In this document: positions 62,291-64,000 of the stretch, piece by piece | Layout of the letters: each line of letters opens with the position of its first letter | Position numbering within the stretch: the first letter of the stretch is position 1 | Assembly (NCBI GenBank): GCA_013398055.1 | Contig: VZRS01001772.1 | Coordinates: 62,001-126,000 of the forward strand | DNA from: Ifrita kowaldi | Lineage: Eukaryota > Chordata > Aves > Passeriformes > Cinclosomatidae | Reading direction: 5' to 3' | Length of the DNA: 64,000 nucleotides | The notes under the pieces: model-generated | What the model was told of the DNA's origin: nothing | Seen by the model: the letters and a program-made list of their open reading frames with translations, nothing else | Database searches by the model: none | Translations under genes and position numbers: made by a program

Positions 62291-64000
62291 TTTTTTCTCT
62301 TCCAGCAGTGCTGCAACACTCCTCTCCTGGTGTTGGTGGATAAAGAACAATGAGTAAAATGAGCCTGTGTTTGCTTTCCTTGTCTGGCCCTTGAATAGAT
62401 GTGATCTATCATGAACTGCCTCCTTTCATCCAGGACTGTGTGGTTTTAAATTTTCGGCCTGCCTTAAAGTTTGCTCCAAGCAGACCTGCTTTGCTACCTT
62501 CCTTTTTTGAGGATGCAGTTCAGTTCATGGCTCCACTTCTGTTCATTTCTGCCATGAGCCAATTTCTTCTGTGGGTGGGCAGGTGGCAGTGAATTTTCTG
62601 CCCATTTGGGGTCACCCATTCTCCTGTTGCAGTGCTTGGGGTGAGAACAGTGAGTTTTTGACACCTGTGTGTGTCTGGCCACCTGAAGGAAAATCATCCC
62701 TCCCCAAATGATGTAATTTGAAATGAAATGTCCTCACTGGGGGGGTAGTGCTTAGCCACTGAACCATTCCAAATGAAATTAGAAGAGTTTTAGTCTTAAA
62801 TTTTCTTCTGTCATCTCTAAGGTTATGTTTCTCATCTTAATTTTGAGGAATAAATCTGGGACAAGTCCCATGGTATGGGAATTATCTGAGGAAAAGGTCT
62901 GACCTGGATGTCTCCTCCCAGAAGACTGGAACTGGTGCCCATAAGGCTCAGAAAGTCTTGTGGGACAGCCGCTGAGGGACATGCAGTATTTTAGGTCAAG
63001 GTCTCCTAACTCATGGTACCAAAACCAGTAGTGATGAACAAGAACCTGAATTCCTGAGACAGAAAATGCTGGCAGCCAGTCTCCATGCCTGTTTTTGAGG
63101 TGATGCTGGGTTAAGAAGGTGATCCCTAACCACTCTCAGCCTTAAATGGTTGACTGGTGACAGTCAGGGCCTGGGGTCCCTACAAGGCAAAGGAGAAGGT
63201 CCTGTGAAAAGAGCTTGTTCCTTTGCTGGACAGCTGGGCTGCACTTGGTTTACCTTGCTCTGGGGCGTGCTTGCTGCTAAAGACCCTGCTCCCAGCCCCA
63301 CAAGCCCTAGGTGGGCTGCTGTCTCCTGCTGAGAGTCGGGCAAGTTATTAGGGGCCTCAGCTGAGCTTTTGTTCCTGCCTTCTGGTTTTAGGTCCAGATA
63401 CCTGCAGTGCCAAACCAGCCTGGTACCTCAGCCAGGAGGTCGTGTTTGCCAGCGGAATAGGCTTTCCTTTAGTGCTTTGGGAGCTGAGATGCACTGCCAC
63501 AAATGGCAGGCAGGAAACTACAGGGACCTGATCTGTTAATTGCTTAGGACAATAACATTGTCAGGTTTTAGGCACAAATGATGAAGGTATGCTTTGGATT
63601 TTTGTGGTGTGGGGAGAAAAGGAGGCAAGAGAGAATCTTCTCTGTGCTGGCAGAGGCTGGGCTGAAGCAATGGACTGTGCAAAGTGTTACTTTTCTGGAT
63701 GCAGTTGTTGCTTGGGGCTTTGGATTATATTAGCATGGAAAAAAATGCCTCCAAGGGAAGAGGCACAAATCACAGCTTGACCAATAGGGAGGGAAAGAGG
63801 ACTATAAAACAGAAAATCAATTTAATTCTCAGTGGGTGTTTGCAGCGTGTTCACCCTTCCTTCAAATTGCCAAAGGAAAGATTAATTAAAGTTATATTGA
63901 GCGGCAAAAATGGTGAAGGGGGTGAGATGGGGCTTGTGTAGTTCAGTTTTCTCCATAATTAATTGACAAAAGCATCCTTGGATTTCATTACCCAGAACTT

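Larger units (their letters stand above)
40441..64000 (+). other. TLL2: Presumed TLL2 intron 1
   Basis: No exon with the expected A-V-F-W-G-D-I-A-L-D start, or any astacin, CUB or EGF motif, was found on the + strand, and no other gene on either strand. The first introns of tolloid-like genes are long, so an intron filling the rest of the window is reasonable. Apart from one CR1 copy, T/G-rich tracts and two possible conserved elements near the right end, I see nothing identifiable. Open frames of up to about 150 codons (for example 50362-50820 and 49497-49946, minus strand) have no recognisable domain. Confidence 0.6.

Noticed and set aside
40441..64000. Search for TLL2 exon 2 (A-V-F-W-G-D-I-A-L-D)
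   Set aside because: No matching stretch with splice sites was seen on the + strand.

Overview
This is a window of bird nuclear DNA. The evidence for a bird is: (i) dispersed 3'-truncated CR1-type LINE copies, the typical avian retroposon, at 1-169, 3884-4108 and 58855-59050; (ii) a spliced vertebrate gene with canonical GT-AG introns; and (iii) gene order matching the TM9SF3-TLL2 neighbourhood of amniotes. No bacterial genes, operons, tRNA, rRNA or CRISPR were seen. Nearly all open frames of 60-150 codons are chance frames in introns or intergenic DNA.

Region 1 (about 1-30.4 kb) holds the last twelve coding exons of TM9SF3 on the + strand (4616-28837). TM9SF3 is a nine-span endosome/Golgi membrane protein of the nonaspanin family. 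Every exon joins in frame and every junction was checked. Together they encode 449 residues, roughly residues 141-589 of the family member; the first ~140 residues lie upstream of the window. Introns range from 91 bp to 8.6 kb. The 3' UTR follows the stop at 28837, with several possible poly(A) signals between 29.2 and 31.7 kb.

Region 2 (about 30.4-38.8 kb) is intergenic or late 3' UTR, with no supported gene.

Region 3 (38.8-40.5 kb) is a CpG-rich island broken by two single Ns and one 384-base N run. It contains the 3' part of a first coding exon (38863-38963) ending in an M-E-Y-R-D-P-C-K-A motif and a phase-1 donor. This fits the prodomain start of the BMP1/tolloid family and, by position and orientation, TLL2. 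Matching contig-end sequences indicate that the pieces are in the wrong order: the exon-1 piece (38863-39167) belongs downstream of the promoter piece (39552-39910), inside the single-N gap at 39911. The start codon and most of the signal peptide are missing.

Region 4 (40.5-64 kb) is best read as TLL2 intron 1. It is more GC-rich than the TM9SF3 part, has one CR1 copy, and shows two stretches resembling conserved non-coding regulatory DNA near 62.1-62.3 kb and 63.8-64.0 kb. No second TLL2 exon was found.

I found no undescribed biological system. The most useful result is the mis-ordered assembly around TLL2 exon 1, which would make automatic annotation miss or corrupt the gene's 5' end.
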